64,000 nucleotides of DNA from Desertivirga xinjiangensis (GTDB lineage Bacteria > Bacteroidota > Bacteroidia > Sphingobacteriales > Sphingobacteriaceae), in assembly GCF_024436435.1 (NCBI RefSeq), contig NZ_JAFMZP010000001.1:992001-1056000 (forward strand), given 5' to 3'. The translations under genes were made by a program, and so were the position numbers. The notes beneath the pieces were generated by a model. The model searched no databases and was not told the origin of the DNA. It worked only from the letters and a program-made list of their open reading frames with translations. This document shows positions 38,139 to 47,399 of this stretch, one piece after another. Every line of letters begins with the position of its first letter. Within the stretch, counting starts at the first letter, position 1.

Positions 38139-40748
38139 TTGAAATCTATCAGCATTTTTTTTATCCGATACGTGTTTCTGTTTCTTTTTGTTGCATTTAC
38201 CTGCAATTTACAGGCACAGCAAACAGGTGTTCAGACAGATACCACAAAAAAAATCACTACTACTTTAAGGGATTCCCTGGTAACCGACTCTCTTAAAACG
38301 GATTCTTTGAATAAAAATTCTGCAACCAGATCCGGACTTAATACTGATATCGATTACCACGCTGAAGATTCGATCCACTTTAGTGTCGACCGGAATATAG
38401 TATATCTTTACGGAAAAGCACGCGTTTCTTACGAAGGAATGGAACTTTCTGCCGATTATATCCGGCTTGACCAGAAAAATAAAACGCTATTTGCCAGCGG
38501 TTTAAATGATAAATGGAACCGCTACCGGGGGCGACCTATCTTTAAGCAGGGCGAGGAGTCGCCTATAAGCACCGATTCGCTGGTGTTTAACATGGAGAGC
38601 AAAAAGGGTAAAACATACGGATCTTTTTCTGAAGTAGAGGGCGGATACATCTCTGCGGCACAGTCCAAAAAGAATCCTTACAACGAAATTTCATTCAGGA
38701 ACGGTATATACAGTACCTGTAATTTACCACATCCGCATTTTGGTATTCATATTTCGAAAGGGCTGGTTACCGAAAAGCAGGTGATCAGCGGGCCCGCTTA
38801 CCTGGAGATCGAAGATATCCCTATACCGGTGATCCTGCCTTTTGGATTTTTTCCTAAGACCAATAAACGTTCCTCGGGTTTTCGTTTCCCTACGTTCGGT
38901 GAAGATGCCACCCTTGGTTTCTTTATCCGGAATGCAGGCTGGTACTTCGGTATTAACGATTATTGGGATGCCGATGTATTAGGTACTGTATACAGCAAGG
39001 GATCGTATGAGGGAAGTTTGTTAACCCGCTACCGTAAAAACTACAAATATAACGGTCAGTTGAACTTTGCTTATGCATCTATCCGTAATGGTATTGAGGG
39101 TACTCCAGAATACAAACCGCGGCAAAACTTCAACCTGCAATGGTCGCATACCCAGGATCAGGCAGCTAACCCTGGTACTAATTTCGGGGCGAACGTAAAC
39201 ATATCCACCAGTTCTTACTTCCAGGATACACGGGCATCTGCAACCTATGATATTAACCGCCTGACACAGACCTCCCTGTCTTCGAGTGTGAACTATAGCC
39301 GTACATTTTTCGACAACCTGTTTAATTTCAATACCAGTTTATCACACAGGCAGGATCTTGCAACCCAGGTTGTTTCCTTGCAGCTGCCGGTTTTTAGTTT
39401 GGCGATGACCACCATCAATCCTTTTGAAAACAAGGAACGGACGGGAGCGCCTAAATGGTATGAAAAAATTTCGGTAGGATATAACATGAACGGGTCGAAT
39501 ACCATTGAAGAAAAAGAATATAATCTTCTTGACAGTGGTTTACTGAATGCCAGGAACGGAATTTCGCATGCTATTCCTATCAGTATGAACTTTAACGTGT
39601 TGAAATACCTTCAGTTCAGCACGAATTTCAATTATAATGAACGCTGGTCTCTGCAAACGTACAGGCAGCGCTATGACAGGTTTAACAGAGTGGTGAACAG
39701 AGAAGTTGTGCGTGGTTTTGCCAGAAACTATGATTATTCCTTTGGTGGCGGACTTTCTACTAAGGTGTATGGAATGGCCGAATTTAAGAAGGGCAAAATA
39801 AATGCTATCCGGCATGTAATGACTCCCAGCGCGAACTTTACCTATACTCCTGATTTCAGTAGTGACAATTTTGGCTTCTATGATACGTATAGAGACAATG
39901 CTGGCGTTGAACACAAGTATTCGATCTTTGAAGGAACTGTTTATGGGGGGCCCGGACGGGGGAGAAGTGCTGTTGTCTCATTCGGCTTAGACAATACCAT
40001 TGAAGCAAAAGTGAAGTCAAAGTCTGATACCGCCAGTGCTTTCGAAAAGATCCCTATTATTCAGGGTTTGAACTTTAGCGGGAGTTATAATTTCCTGGCG
40101 GAGAACTACAAACTTTCTAATATAGGTTTTAGCGGCCGTACAGCTTTCTTTAAGCAGAAACTGGCAATCAGTTTTAACGGAACCTTCGATCCTTACCAGG
40201 TCGACAGTATTGGGACCCGGATAGATCGTTACACTTTCAGAGAGGGCAGACTTCCGAGGCTGGTTAATTTTGGATTCTCCACCGGCTACAATTTCAATTC
40301 GGAGGCTTTGCAAAAGAGGCAGGAGAACCTCCAGAACATGCAGGATAATCCCAATACCACGCCACAGCAGCAACAGGATATCAGCAGCATTCTTCGTAAT
40401 CCGAACGAATTTGTGGATTTCACTATTCCCTGGAGCTTAAATGCGAGTTACAGCTTTGGTTATACCAAGGTCGGACTCAGGGGGCAGGTTACCAACTCAC
40501 TGAATTTTAACGGTGACTTTAGTGTAACTCCTAAATGGAAGGTGTCTTATACTTCCGGCTGGGATTTTAAGCAAAATACATTCAGTCCGACATCATTTTC
40601 GATCAACCGCGACTTGCACTGCTGGGATATGGCCTTTACCTGGATGCCCTTCGGTTTATACAAAAGCTATAGCTTTGATTTGCGCGTAAGAGCCTCTATT
40701 TTACAGGATCTTAAACTAAGCAGAAGAAGTTCATACAACCCTTTTTAG
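38139..40748 (+). CDS. LptD/OstA-like outer-membrane assembly protein
   Basis: The start is TTG 38139; no ATG lies ahead of the signal peptide (FFIRYVFLFLFVAFTCNLQA). The 869-residue product has an OstA-type N-terminal beta domain (about residues 75-130, NIVYLYGKARVSYEGMELSA) and a large C-terminal beta-barrel rich in alternating aromatic strands. In Gram-negatives LptD inserts lipopolysaccharide into the outer leaflet. The N-terminal Ser/Thr/Asp-rich stretch (RDSLVTDSLKTDSLNKNS) is a linker typical of the Bacteroidota form. cinA follows after 32 bases, probably in the same operon. Confidence 0.88.
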   Translation: MKSISIFFIRYVFLFLFVAFTCNLQAQQTGVQTDTTKKITTTLRDSLVTDSLKTDSLNKNSATRSGLNTDIDYHAEDSIHFSVDRNIVYLYGKARVSYEGMELSADYIRLDQKNKTLFASGLNDKWNRYRGRPIFKQGEESPISTDSLVFNMESKKGKTYGSFSEVEGGYISAAQSKKNPYNEISFRNGIYSTCNLPHPHFGIHISKGLVTEKQVISGPAYLEIEDIPIPVILPFGFFPKTNKRSSGFRFPTFGEDATLGFFIRNAGWYFGINDYWDADVLGTVYSKGSYEGSLLTRYRKNYKYNGQLNFAYASIRNGIEGTPEYKPRQNFNLQWSHTQDQAANPGTNFGANVNISTSSYFQDTRASATYDINRLTQTSLSSSVNYSRTFFDNLFNFNTSLSHRQDLATQVVSLQLPVFSLAMTTINPFENKERTGAPKWYEKISVGYNMNGSNTIEEKEYNLLDSGLLNARNGISHAIPISMNFNVLKYLQFSTNFNYNERWSLQTYRQRYDRFNRVVNREVVRGFARNYDYSFGGGLSTKVYGMAEFKKGKINAIRHVMTPSANFTYTPDFSSDNFGFYDTYRDNAGVEHKYSIFEGTVYGGPGRGRSAVVSFGLDNTIEAKVKSKSDTASAFEKIPIIQGLNFSGSYNFLAENYKLSNIGFSGRTAFFKQKLAISFNGTFDPYQVDSIGTRIDRYTFREGRLPRLVNFGFSTGYNFNSEALQKRQENLQNMQDNPNTTPQQQQDISSILRNPNEFVDFTIPWSLNASYSFGYTKVGLRGQVTNSLNFNGDFSVTPKWKVSYTSGWDFKQNTFSPTSFSINRDLHCWDMAFTWMPFGLYKSYSFDLRVRASILQDLKLSRRSSYNPF

Positions 40749-40780
40749 GAATTAGTCTATAACAGCGTTTATCAAAAATC

Positions 40781-42031
40781 ATGTTAGCAGAAATAATAAC
40801 CATTGGCGACGAAATTCTGATCGGCCAGATCGTTGATACTAACTCAGCCTGGATAGCAGAGCAGCTGAATGCCATTGGTGTCAGGGTGAAGCAAATAACT
40901 TCTGTTTCTGATGAGCGCTCGCATATTTTGGAAGCTTTTAAAGCCGCTGCCGGTAGGGCCGACGTGATCATCGTTACAGGCGGATTGGGTCCAACAAAAG
41001 ACGACATTACCAAAAAGACCCTGGCCGAATATTTCGGTGTAGGCTTCAGGCAGGATGCGGCAAGTCTTGATATTATTTGCGGAATCTTCAAGCGACACAA
41101 CCGTCCTTTGCTCGACATTAACCGCCAGCAGGCAGATGTACTGGAAAACTGCACCGTCCTTCTCAATAAAAACGGTACGGCTCCCGGAATGTGGATGGAA
41201 CATGAAGGTAAAGTATATATTTCCATGCCAGGGGTGCCTTTTGAGATGATGTACCTTGTGCAGGAAGAAGTGCTGCCGCGGATTAAGGAGCGCTTCCAAT
41301 TGGAAGCCATTGTACACCATACCATATTGACAGCCGGAATAGGAGAGTCTTTCCTTGCGGAAATGATCGCCGAAGCAGAGGATGCATTGCCCCCACATAT
41401 TAAACTGGCCTACCTTCCTAAATTGGGCCAGGTGCGCCTGCGCTTAAGTGCCTACGGACAGGATGAATCAGCCCTTAAAGCCGAAGTTCAGCTTCATGCC
41501 GATAAGATAGCAGCCATCGCCGGCAGTTATATCGTGACCTCCGAAGATAAAGAGCTGGAGAAAGCAGTACTGGATTTTATGGAAGAAAAAGGACTGAAGC
41601 TAGCGGTTGCCGAAAGTTGTACAGGTGGTTATTTATCCCATCTTTTTACCCGGCATGCAGGATCAAGTGCCGTGTTTCTGGGAGGCGTAGTATCTTATTC
41701 TAACGGGCTTAAAGAAAGTTTGCTGGGAGTAAGTTCCGAAACATTAAGTCAGTTTGGGGCGGTAAGCGAAGAAACTGTCATTGAGATGGTAAAAGGCGTT
41801 CAGCAAAGCACCGGTAGCGATTACGCAGTATCGGTCAGCGGTATTGCTGGTCCTGGGGGTGGTACCGAAGAAAAGCCCGTTGGAACAGTATGGGTTGCCG
41901 TTTTCGGGAAGGGTAAAGTGGTGACGCAGCGGTACCAGTTTGGTGGCCGCAGGCAGCAAAATATTGAGCGCTCTGCAGTAAACGCCCTGATCCTTCTGTT
42001 TAAATTACTCCGGGATCAACACGATTCCTAA
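40781..42031 (+). CDS. cinA: CinA-like protein with C-terminal nicotinamide-nucleotide amidase domain
   Basis: The 416-residue product joins an N-terminal MoaB/MogA-like domain (ITIGDEILIGQIVDTNSAWI; TGGLGPTKDDITKKTLAE) to a C-terminal CinA domain (about residues 260-416, AVAESCTGGYLSHLFTR; VSGIAGPGGGTEEKPVGTVW). The C-domain hydrolyses nicotinamide mononucleotide to nicotinic acid mononucleotide, and the N-domain can act as an ADP-ribose pyrophosphatase in related proteins. Length is typical of full CinA. It ends at the start of the duplicated promoter region. Confidence 0.94.
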   Translation: MLAEIITIGDEILIGQIVDTNSAWIAEQLNAIGVRVKQITSVSDERSHILEAFKAAAGRADVIIVTGGLGPTKDDITKKTLAEYFGVGFRQDAASLDIICGIFKRHNRPLLDINRQQADVLENCTVLLNKNGTAPGMWMEHEGKVYISMPGVPFEMMYLVQEEVLPRIKERFQLEAIVHHTILTAGIGESFLAEMIAEAEDALPPHIKLAYLPKLGQVRLRLSAYGQDESALKAEVQLHADKIAAIAGSYIVTSEDKELEKAVLDFMEEKGLKLAVAESCTGGYLSHLFTRHAGSSAVFLGGVVSYSNGLKESLLGVSSETLSQFGAVSEETVIEMVKGVQQSTGSDYAVSVSGIAGPGGGTEEKPVGTVWVAVFGKGKVVTQRYQFGGRRQQNIERSAVNALILLFKLLRDQHDS

Positions 42032-42041
42032 GTAAAAACAT

Positions 42042-42049
42042 TATTTTTG
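42042..42049 (+). promoter_or_regulatory. Upstream copy of the E2 promoter -7 box
   Basis: TATTTTTG is a perfect TAnnTTTG box, identical to the one 71 bases downstream. It would drive a transcript whose first ATG is the 11-codon decoy frame. Confidence 0.65.
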
Positions 42050-42070
42050 CACCCTTACTTTACTTAGTAT

Positions 42071-42106
42071 ATGGCTCAGTTTGAATTGTTGCTCCATCCT
42101 AAGTAA
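42071..42106 (+). CDS. 11-codon decoy ORF copied from the E2 gene start
   Basis: ATG GCT CAG at 42071 encodes MAQFELLLHPK and then stops at TAA inside the second promoter copy. The real protein begins MAQFELLLPKMGES. It is therefore a truncated duplicate of the E2 start. It could be translated as an upstream ORF if transcription begins at the first promoter, or be inert. Confidence 0.6.
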   Translation: MAQFELLLHPK

Positions 42107-42112
42107 AAACAT

Positions 42113-42120
42113 TATTTTTG
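42113..42120 (+). promoter_or_regulatory. Proximal -7 box of the E2 gene
   Basis: TATTTTTG, a perfect TAnnTTTG box, 18 bases before the E2 ATG at 42139. Confidence 0.7.
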
Positions 42121-42138
42121 CACCCCTTATTCTAATAT

Positions 42139-43566
42139 ATGGCTCAGTTCGAATTGTTACTACCTAAAATGGGTGAAAGTGTTGCAGAAGCTACTATTGT
42201 AAAATGGTTGAAAAACCCCGGTGACCAGATCAGTGAAGATGAAGCAGTAGTTGAAATCGCAACCGATAAAGTTGACTCAGATGTGCCTTCACCTGTTTCG
42301 GGGAAGTTAGTAAGCCGCCTCGTTCATAAAGATGACGTGGTTTCGATCGGTTCGGTTATTGCGATCATTGAAACAGAGGGAGGAAGTACAGCTGGACATT
42401 CGACATCTGTTCCTGCTGAGCCTGAAATTAAGAAACAAGAACCTGTGAACCTTAGTGACATTCCAAATATACCTAAGATACCTGGCATAACAGAGTTGAA
42501 TGCTGTAAATGAAGCGCCGTCAAAACAAGCACCTCAACAAGCATCCGATTCGAAAATCAGCTCTATTCGCTTCTATTCACCGCTGGTGAGAAGCATAGCC
42601 AACGAAGAAGGGATTTCTCAAAAAGAGCTTGATGCCATAAAAGGCACAGGCGCCGAAGGGCGGGTAACCAAAGAAGACGTGTTGAATTACGTGCAAAACC
42701 GGCCGGCTGCCGGAACTGGCAATACCACTGCAGCTCAGGCTCAGGCTCAGGTTCAAGCTCAATCTCAAGCAACAGCATCAGTCGAACGATCAGCTCCACA
42801 AGAAGCTTATCAGTCAAAACCAGCTGCCCATACCCAGCCATCAGTATCCATTGGCCCCGGAGATGAGATCATCGAAATGGACCGCATGCGCAGACTCATT
42901 GCAGATCATATGATCATGAGTAAAGAAGTTGCCGTTCATGTTACATCATTCGTTGAAGCCGATGTAACCAACCTGGTAAAATGGCGCGATAAAATAAAAG
43001 GCCCCTTTGAAAAAAGAGAAGGGGAGAAGATCACCTTTACCCCGGTATTTGTTCAGGCGGTGACAAAAGCCATTAAAGACTTTCCTTTGATCAATGTATC
43101 CGTTAGCGGTTCTCAGATCATCAAAAAACGGGATATCAACATCGGAATGGCAGCAGCCCTTCCTTCAGGTAACCTCATTGTGCCGGTGATTAAAAACGCC
43201 GATCAGTTGAACCTGGTAGGTTTAACCAAGGCCGTAAACGACCTGGCAAGAAGAGCCAGGGCAAATAAGCTTCAGCCCGACGAAGTAAAGGACGGAACCT
43301 TCACTATCACCAATATCGGTCCTTTTGGAAACATCATGGGCACCCCGATGATCAATCAGCCACAGGTGGCTATTCTCGCTATCGGAACTATCCAGAAAAA
43401 ACCTGCCGTAATCGAAACCGAATACGGGGACGTGATTGCCATCCGCCATAAAATGTACCTCTCTATGTCATACGATCACCGTGTGGTAGATGGAGCCTTA
43501 GGAGGTATGTTCCTAAAACGTGTAGCAGACTACCTGGAAGGCTGGGACGGATCCTGTGAAATATAG
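42139..43566 (+). CDS. Dihydrolipoamide acyltransferase, E2 of a 2-oxoacid dehydrogenase complex
   Basis: The 475-residue product has a lipoyl domain (residues 1-78, lipoylated Lys in EIATDKVDSDV), an E1/E3-binding domain near residue 140 (FYSPLVRSIANEEGI), a flexible Ala/Gln linker (AQAQAQVQAQSQ), and the catalytic acyltransferase core ending in SYDHRVVDGALGG with the HxxxDG motif. It carries acyl groups to CoA, most likely in the branched-chain or pyruvate complex; which one is not decidable without E1. DUF3820 follows 14 bases later. Confidence 0.93.
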   Translation: MAQFELLLPKMGESVAEATIVKWLKNPGDQISEDEAVVEIATDKVDSDVPSPVSGKLVSRLVHKDDVVSIGSVIAIIETEGGSTAGHSTSVPAEPEIKKQEPVNLSDIPNIPKIPGITELNAVNEAPSKQAPQQASDSKISSIRFYSPLVRSIANEEGISQKELDAIKGTGAEGRVTKEDVLNYVQNRPAAGTGNTTAAQAQAQVQAQSQATASVERSAPQEAYQSKPAAHTQPSVSIGPGDEIIEMDRMRRLIADHMIMSKEVAVHVTSFVEADVTNLVKWRDKIKGPFEKREGEKITFTPVFVQAVTKAIKDFPLINVSVSGSQIIKKRDINIGMAAALPSGNLIVPVIKNADQLNLVGLTKAVNDLARRARANKLQPDEVKDGTFTITNIGPFGNIMGTPMINQPQVAILAIGTIQKKPAVIETEYGDVIAIRHKMYLSMSYDHRVVDGALGGMFLKRVADYLEGWDGSCEI

Positions 43567-43580
43567 TACTTGAAATTATT

Positions 43581-43808
43581 ATGAATACTTCCTCACTCCA
43601 GGAGCTTGTCACCATGAAAATGCCTTACGGCAAATACAAAGGCACCATCCTCTGTTACCTGCCCGAACCTTACCTGGTATGGTACCATTCTAAAGGATTT
43701 CCCGAAGGCAAACTCGGTATGCTGCTGCATACCATGTATGAAATTAAGTTAAACGGTCTGGAGTATCTGTTAACGCCCCTTAAGAAGTCCCAGTTTAAGC
43801 CATCTTGA
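43581..43808 (+). CDS. DUF3820 family protein
   Basis: The 75-residue product is a small soluble protein. MPYGKYKGTILCYLPEPYLV (residues 14-33) followed by WYHSKGFPEGKLG is the signature of DUF3820, which resembles the single-stranded nucleic-acid-related fold in some exonuclease-linked proteins. Its function is not established. It begins 14 bases after the E2 stop, suggesting the same mRNA. Confidence 0.85.
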   Translation: MNTSSLQELVTMKMPYGKYKGTILCYLPEPYLVWYHSKGFPEGKLGMLLHTMYEIKLNGLEYLLTPLKKSQFKPS

Positions 43809-43929
43809 TTTTTTTTAATTACTCTAGTGTTATTGTCAAATAATCACCAAAAAGGTCACTCGATCATCGGTGAAGGTTTTTTAGAAAATTTAAGTCTTTA
43901 ATTATTCTGATATTTGTCCCCAGATAATT

Positions 43930-45288
43930 ATGACTACTACTGATACTATCATAGCCCTTGCAACACCTTCCGGTTCAGGAGCAATCGCCGTTATCCGGCT
44001 ATCCGGTCCCGACGCCATATCCATTACCAATCAAGTATTTAAAGGTAAGGATCTGGCAAAACAGCCGAGCCATACCATTCACTTTGGTACTATCCGTGAC
44101 GGCGAAACCATACTGGATGAGGTATTAGTATCCTTATTTGTCGCCCCGAACTCTTACACCAAAGAAAACGTAGTGGAGATCTCCACTCACGGCTCCAAAT
44201 ACATTATCGAAAGCATCATCAGGCTGATGCTGAAGCACGGCGCCAGGGCAGCCAAAGCGGGTGAATTTACTTTAAGAGCTTTCCTGAACGGTGGTATGGA
44301 CCTCTCGCAGGCCGAAGCCGTAGCCGATCTTATCGCCTCCAACTCAGCAGCCTCCCACCAGGTGGCCCTTCAGCAGATGCGCGGCGGCTTCTCTAATGAG
44401 TTGCAGAACCTGCGCGAGCAGCTGATCAACTTCGCCTCCCTGATAGAGCTGGAACTTGATTTCTCCGAAGAAGATGTTGAGTTTGCTAACCGCGAACAGC
44501 TTAAACACCTGATCCTGCAGATCAACAAAGTGCTGAGCAAGCTGATTAAATCTTTCGAGCAGGGTAATGTGATGAAGAATGGGGTACCCGTGGTGATAGC
44601 CGGAAAACCTAACGTCGGAAAATCCACTTTGCTCAATGCCCTCTTAAACGAAGATCGCGCCATCGTATCCGAAATTGCCGGAACCACCCGCGACACCATC
44701 GAGGATGAAATGACCATTGGCGGAATCCTCTTCCGTTTTATTGATACCGCAGGTATCCGCGAAACTGAAGATATCATCGAAGCGAAAGGAGTGGAGCGCA
44801 CCCTGGCCAAGATGAAGCAAGCCAAGCTGATCATCTACCTGGTAGACCCTACGCAGGCTTTACAGGAAATCGAGACTCAGATCTCAGAGCTTCAGCACCT
44901 GGAAATCCCATCCGTTTTTGTGGTGAATAAAAGTGATTTACTTAGCCCCCAGCAAACTTCTGAACTGTCGCTGCTTGATCCTAATTATATCTCTGCAAAA
45001 CACAAAGAAGGAATTGAGGAGCTTAAGGAGGAGATCCTTCAGAAGGTGAATTTGCATAACATCAGTACTGATGATGTACTTGTGACCAATGTGCGTCATG
45101 TGGAAGCGCTGCAACGTACCCAGGATTCCCTGGAGCGCGTGTTATTTGGTATAGATAACCCGGTTACTTCTGATTTTTTGGCGATGGATATTAAGCAGGC
45201 GCTGTATTATCTGGGGGAGATTACGGGGACGGTGACGACGGATGATTTGCTGGATAATATCTTTAGTAAGTTTTGTATCGGAAAGTGA
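43930..45288 (+). CDS. mnmE: tRNA uridine-5-carboxymethylaminomethyl(34) synthesis GTPase
   Basis: The 452-residue product has an N-terminal folate-binding domain (DTIIALATPSGSGAIAVIRL), a helical domain, an inserted G domain (G1 GKPNVGKSTLLN near residue 224; DTAGIRETEDIIE; NKSD) and the C-terminal FCIGK with the essential Cys. With MnmG it modifies U34 of certain tRNAs. Length is normal. The last 82 bases overlap the 3' end of the convergent minus-strand gene, an unusually long tail-to-tail overlap. Confidence 0.97.
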   Translation: MTTTDTIIALATPSGSGAIAVIRLSGPDAISITNQVFKGKDLAKQPSHTIHFGTIRDGETILDEVLVSLFVAPNSYTKENVVEISTHGSKYIIESIIRLMLKHGARAAKAGEFTLRAFLNGGMDLSQAEAVADLIASNSAASHQVALQQMRGGFSNELQNLREQLINFASLIELELDFSEEDVEFANREQLKHLILQINKVLSKLIKSFEQGNVMKNGVPVVIAGKPNVGKSTLLNALLNEDRAIVSEIAGTTRDTIEDEMTIGGILFRFIDTAGIRETEDIIEAKGVERTLAKMKQAKLIIYLVDPTQALQEIETQISELQHLEIPSVFVVNKSDLLSPQQTSELSLLDPNYISAKHKEGIEELKEEILQKVNLHNISTDDVLVTNVRHVEALQRTQDSLERVLFGIDNPVTSDFLAMDIKQALYYLGEITGTVTTDDLLDNIFSKFCIGK

Positions 45289-47252
45289 TATGATCTATTC
45301 TTGTTTTTTAACGGCCTATCATTCTTTAATTTAAGACTTATGATTCTGTTTTTTATTGTTGCCAATTTTTCGCCAGAAGGAAATTCATGGCTCGTTTGTA
45401 TTAATCCCATAGGGCTTACTTTATGAACTGGCTCATTTTGGCGTCTTATAGCCCAGTTGTTAGAGTGCAAGGAAACAGTTTTGAAATAATTGCTGAATGA
45501 GTTTTTCTGTGCCTTTTTGAACTCCTCCGAAAACTTTTGCTGTCTGTAGAAATTTATATAATCCAATAGAACTTTATCTGGTTGAATTTCAGATGTGTCA
45601 GGGATTTTATTTAATTGATCAAAATAGTGCTGATAAGCATTGTTTAGCTTTTGGTAAAAGTGCCGCAAATGCAGGGGCGTATCCTTTGAATCTATGAGTT
45701 TCTTAATTTCCGTTAAGGTGCTCCGATAGTTATAAATTATATAATCGAAAAAGATTGTATAAAGATATGTGAGCAAACCTGTTTCACTTTCTTTTACACC
45801 TGATACTAAAGACAAAATTAAGGATTGAAGGTGCTCTGGAGAGTAAGTATAGCCGACAATCTTCGCTGCAATGTAACCTTTTTCAGCTGCATCTAATTTT
45901 TTCAATTCTTCCTTAGAAAGCTTGAAGATGCTTGCATCTAATTGATTTAATGAAGAAAGCTTCAAGAGCGATGTGTGTACACTCCAGTTATCCGAGTTAA
46001 ACCATTTTGTAAGGTAGTTTCTAAAAAGAACTACATCCTTTAGGACAAGCTGAACCCATATGTTTTGAGGAAAGGCTTTGCAGATTTGGTGGTTAAATAA
46101 TTCGGATAAAAGGATGTAAACCAATGAAATCTCTTTTTCAACAATCTCAAGCATAAGGTCGTCGGCATATGTTACATTTTCTTCATCAACACATCTCATT
46201 AGGTTTCGCGCAATCTCTAAAAACCACTCTTTTTTATAGCTGTCATCGATGTTATTTAGAAGGTACTGAAAGATGCCTGTTACTTCGGTAGCAGACTGTG
46301 GGGTTGCTGATTTAGTTTTTAGATAGTTAATTACCTCTCTTGTTTGATAATTTTTAAGGTTCAAAATCTTAATATAGCCTGAGTCGCTAAGGACGCCATT
46401 TCTCACTTTTTTATTAACGTGTTGGAAAAAGGAATTTTCATACTCCAATTGCTTGGGACAGGCGGAGGCTAATGCATATAGTACTTCCTCAATAGGGGCG
46501 TTGAAGGTATCCGTTGTCAACCTATTAAAATATTGATCAAATAGTAAGAGATCTTCTGATATTACAGCATAAAGCAATCCGGGCAAAAATCTACGTAACG
46601 ATTCATTGTCCGTCACTCCTTTTAAATAAAAGTCAAATTGCTCTCTTAATTCGGACTCACTTTTTACTTTATTTACTATACTTTTTACAAGGTAGTTTAC
46701 ACCTAAATCATTTGGATGGTTAGTAACAATTAATTCAATATAATCCAATATGTCCTTCCACGACAGATTTAAATAAATTAGTGCAGCATCCATTAAATCT
46801 AAGTGTGACCAGTCGCCGTTTGATGTTTCAATCAACCTTCGCCAAGTCCTACTGTCATACTGTTGAAGGTAGATCAAAAACTTCCATTGATCTTCTATTG
46901 GCAATATATTACTATACTCTTCCGTTAGTTCATTTAGCACTTTTTGAAGAGAGCCGAAATCTTTAATTCCCTCTGGACGCTTAGTAAATAAGACATGGAT
47001 CAGGAGGAGCTGAAGAAAATTTATTTCTATTTCATCTTTTTCTTCAATTAGTATAGGATATTTTATCCCGTTTTCTTTTAACAACAGGATAAGGTTTTTT
47101 AAGAAAGTACCATGCTCTTGGGTAAAAATTTGAGATTGAAAATAATCCTTGAGTTTTTTATCAAAATGTTCTATTTGTAAAACCCTATTAAGTTCCTGTA
47201 CAGCTTTATAAATTAACTGATCTTCAATATTACTCCTACTTCTGTAATTCAT
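45207..47252 (-). CDS. Large helical cytosolic protein of unknown function
   Basis: I do not recognise a family. The 681-residue product has no signal peptide or membrane segment. It is rich in Leu, Lys, Glu, Asn and Tyr and reads as mostly alpha-helical, perhaps a repeat scaffold. The last 27 residues or so are encoded antisense to mnmE, so the native end may have been replaced when this segment joined the chromosome. It is AT-rich beside the core genes and lies 147 bases after an Imm26-like gene on the same strand; the pair look like acquired DNA. A defence or toxin-immunity role is possible but not shown. Confidence 0.7.
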   Translation of the reverse strand: MNYRSRSNIEDQLIYKAVQELNRVLQIEHFDKKLKDYFQSQIFTQEHGTFLKNLILLLKENGIKYPILIEEKDEIEINFLQLLLIHVLFTKRPEGIKDFGSLQKVLNELTEEYSNILPIEDQWKFLIYLQQYDSRTWRRLIETSNGDWSHLDLMDAALIYLNLSWKDILDYIELIVTNHPNDLGVNYLVKSIVNKVKSESELREQFDFYLKGVTDNESLRRFLPGLLYAVISEDLLLFDQYFNRLTTDTFNAPIEEVLYALASACPKQLEYENSFFQHVNKKVRNGVLSDSGYIKILNLKNYQTREVINYLKTKSATPQSATEVTGIFQYLLNNIDDSYKKEWFLEIARNLMRCVDEENVTYADDLMLEIVEKEISLVYILLSELFNHQICKAFPQNIWVQLVLKDVVLFRNYLTKWFNSDNWSVHTSLLKLSSLNQLDASIFKLSKEELKKLDAAEKGYIAAKIVGYTYSPEHLQSLILSLVSGVKESETGLLTYLYTIFFDYIIYNYRSTLTEIKKLIDSKDTPLHLRHFYQKLNNAYQHYFDQLNKIPDTSEIQPDKVLLDYINFYRQQKFSEEFKKAQKNSFSNYFKTVSLHSNNWAIRRQNEPVHKVSPMGLIQTSHEFPSGEKLATIKNRIISLKLKNDRPLKNKNRSYHFPIQNLLKILSSKSSVVTVPVISPR

Positions 47253-47399
47253 TCTCCTAATAATATTTATTATTCTAATTTAAGAGTGGTTTTATTAGAC
47301 AGCAAGTAACTAAATAAGGCAGATTTTATGCTCCTTACTATTCGAGGTCTTATCGCAGTGTATCTCGAACTCCAAATAAAGCAGTTTTGAAATTCTACT

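Larger units (their letters stand above)
42027..42168 (+). repeat. Tandem duplication of promoter plus gene start (about 70 bp, two copies)
   Basis: CCTAAGTAAAAACATTATTT plus TTGCACCC occurs at 42027-42054 and again at 42098-42125. Each copy is followed by a second shared block, ATATGGCTCAGTTyGAATTG, at 42069 and 42137. The copies differ in the short spacer between blocks and by a few substitutions. The second copy runs into the real E2 gene. Confidence 0.92.

Noticed and set aside
40711-41325. Long minus-strand open frame (204 codons) over cinA
   Set aside because: It lies fully within the strong cinA gene on the other strand, has no recognisable motif, and its composition (Ser/Cys/Met-rich) is typical of a reverse-strand shadow.
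44370-44834. 154-codon minus-strand open frame over mnmE
   Set aside because: Ser-rich shadow of the conserved mnmE G domain; no start context or neighbours support it.
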